Assembly: GCF_040869045.1 (NCBI RefSeq)
Contig: NC_090320.1
Span: 117,623,112 to 117,687,111, forward strand
From: Eurosta solidaginis
Lineage: Eukaryota > Arthropoda > Insecta > Diptera > Tephritidae
Direction: 5' to 3'
Length of the DNA stretch: 64,000 bases
Shown: positions 63,120 to 64,000 of the stretch, in pieces
Layout of the letters: every line of letters starts with the position of its first letter
How positions within the stretch are numbered: position 1 is the stretch's first letter
Notes under the pieces: generated by a model
What the model was told of the DNA's origin: nothing
The model's database searches: none
What the model saw: the letters and a program-made list of their open reading frames with translations, nothing else
Position numbers and translations under genes: made by a program

Positions 63120-64000
63120 GTCGCTTCCCAAGGCCGTCGGTTCTGGAGCGACTCTGGATTTTTCCCGACCAAGGACTGCCATTTCAGTGTAACCCCATTT
63201 AATTGTCATCCTCCCAGCAGTTCCTTGCCGCGGGACTGCTCCATATTCTCTTGCTCCGGGAAGATATCGAACCCAATCCGGGTCCGTCCCCTGACCTCGG
63301 TCCTGAGAAATGGTTTTGCTGCATCTGCCGGAAAAGAATCTTTTTAGGACGGTCATACTCTTGTTAGTGTGTCTCGTGTAAGCGATGGTTGCATCGGACA
63401 GGTTGTTCTGGGCTAGAACCCAAAACCAGACGTCCACGTAACTTCTATAAATCTTTTGTGGCTCCTTGCTGTTCACGTCCTAGGACGTCCCGTAGTCTGC
63501 GCCTTAGCGCCCCCCGCTACCTTCCAGCAGTCCCGCAGCATAGCAAGCCACAACAAGTAACCGCTGTTACTCGCGCCCCACGGCGCCACGAACTCACACG
63601 GCTGCTCCCATCCATACCTACAATCTCCGTAGTAGAATCGGGAGCAATGCCTAGCATCATCCCCTGCCCCCGTCTTCTTCCCCCCTCTTTTTCGCCAGCA
63701 ATTGTGTAGGTCAGGGAAACAGACCCAGGCGTAGTCACCCGTCACTTACCCCCAGAGTGACGACGTCTCCCCCTATGCACTTCAGAATTCTGCATTTATA
63801 CTGTAATGGATTAACTGGGAAGATCACGGAGATAGTGGACTTCATGAAGCTGCACAACATCCGCATTGCTGCGATTCAAGAGACTAAACTCACAGTAAGA
63901 TCTGCATTACAGACCTGTTCTGCGTATAATTTCCACAGAAAAGATCGCGAGAGCGGAAATGGAGGTGGCCTCGCGTTTATCATACACCACACTGTGCAAT
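63120..64000 (+). mobile_element. Jockey/I-like LINE, copy 3 (J3), 5' part, runs off window
   Basis: Opposite orientation to J1 and J2. The N-terminal region has LLHILLLREDIEPNPGP, then CCICRKRIFLGRSYS and KRWLHRTGCSGLEPKTRRP, with a TAG within the finger. The endonuclease starts at 63775 (MHFRILHLYCNGLTGK, AAIQETKL) and is open to the window edge. Its 2A-like motif is closer to consensus than in J1/J2. Confidence 0.8.

Noticed and set aside
63024..63745. Long minus frames opposite the third LINE
   Set aside because: They are shadows of the LINE J3 zinc-finger region, and equivalent shadows occur opposite J1 and J2.

Overview
The window looks like repeat-rich intergenic DNA from a higher fly. 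A tephritid fruit fly or a relative is the best guess. The grounds are an AT-rich background, GT-AG introns, a Dbf4/chiffon-like exon, and insect-type Ty3/gypsy, Ty1/copia, BEL/Pao, jockey/I-like and CR1-like elements together with Harbinger and piggyBac-type debris. I see no rRNA, tRNA, CRISPR array or bacterial operon. Almost every recognisable open reading frame belongs to a mobile element, and nearly all are broken by stops, frameshifts or truncation.

Layout. 1-2323: AT-rich, no gene. 2324-7872 (minus): a dead Ty3/gypsy element with integrase zinc finger, RNase H, RT, protease, Gag, primer-binding site and one possible LTR. 9020-9365: a minisatellite touching a minus-strand exon (9271-9714) that resembles motif N of Dbf4/chiffon, the only recognisable host gene. 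11113-14673 (minus): a jockey/I-like LINE with a 2A-like NPGP motif near its N-terminus. 14674-15542 (minus): a truncated copia element with a clear copia-type primer-binding site. 18400-22972 (plus): a CR1-like LINE. 22978-26500 (minus): a BEL/Pao element. 27231-34961: a spacer holding a second CR1-like LINE, a truncated third one and three pieces of a Harbinger element.

The dominant structure is a direct segmental duplication of about 15 kb. Block A (about 11922-27230) is repeated as block A' (about 34962-49998), with both distal ends in a (TA)n microsatellite. The two blocks carry non-overlapping internal deletions. A keeps LINE ORF2 and the integrase tail of the BEL element. A' keeps the BEL integrase core, RNase H and catalytic RT. 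Two halves of one Harbinger insertion appear to have been split between them. Uncollapsed haplotypes in an assembly remain an alternative.

50001-64000 holds a cluster of TGAC/GTCA palindromes, a candidate two-exon acidic gene whose intron carries two related foldback elements, a piggyBac-type MITE, a decayed tyrosine-recombinase-like gene with rearranged partial copies, four pieces of a LINE 3' end, an 0.8-kb direct tandem duplication, and the 5' end of a third jockey/I-like LINE running off the right edge.
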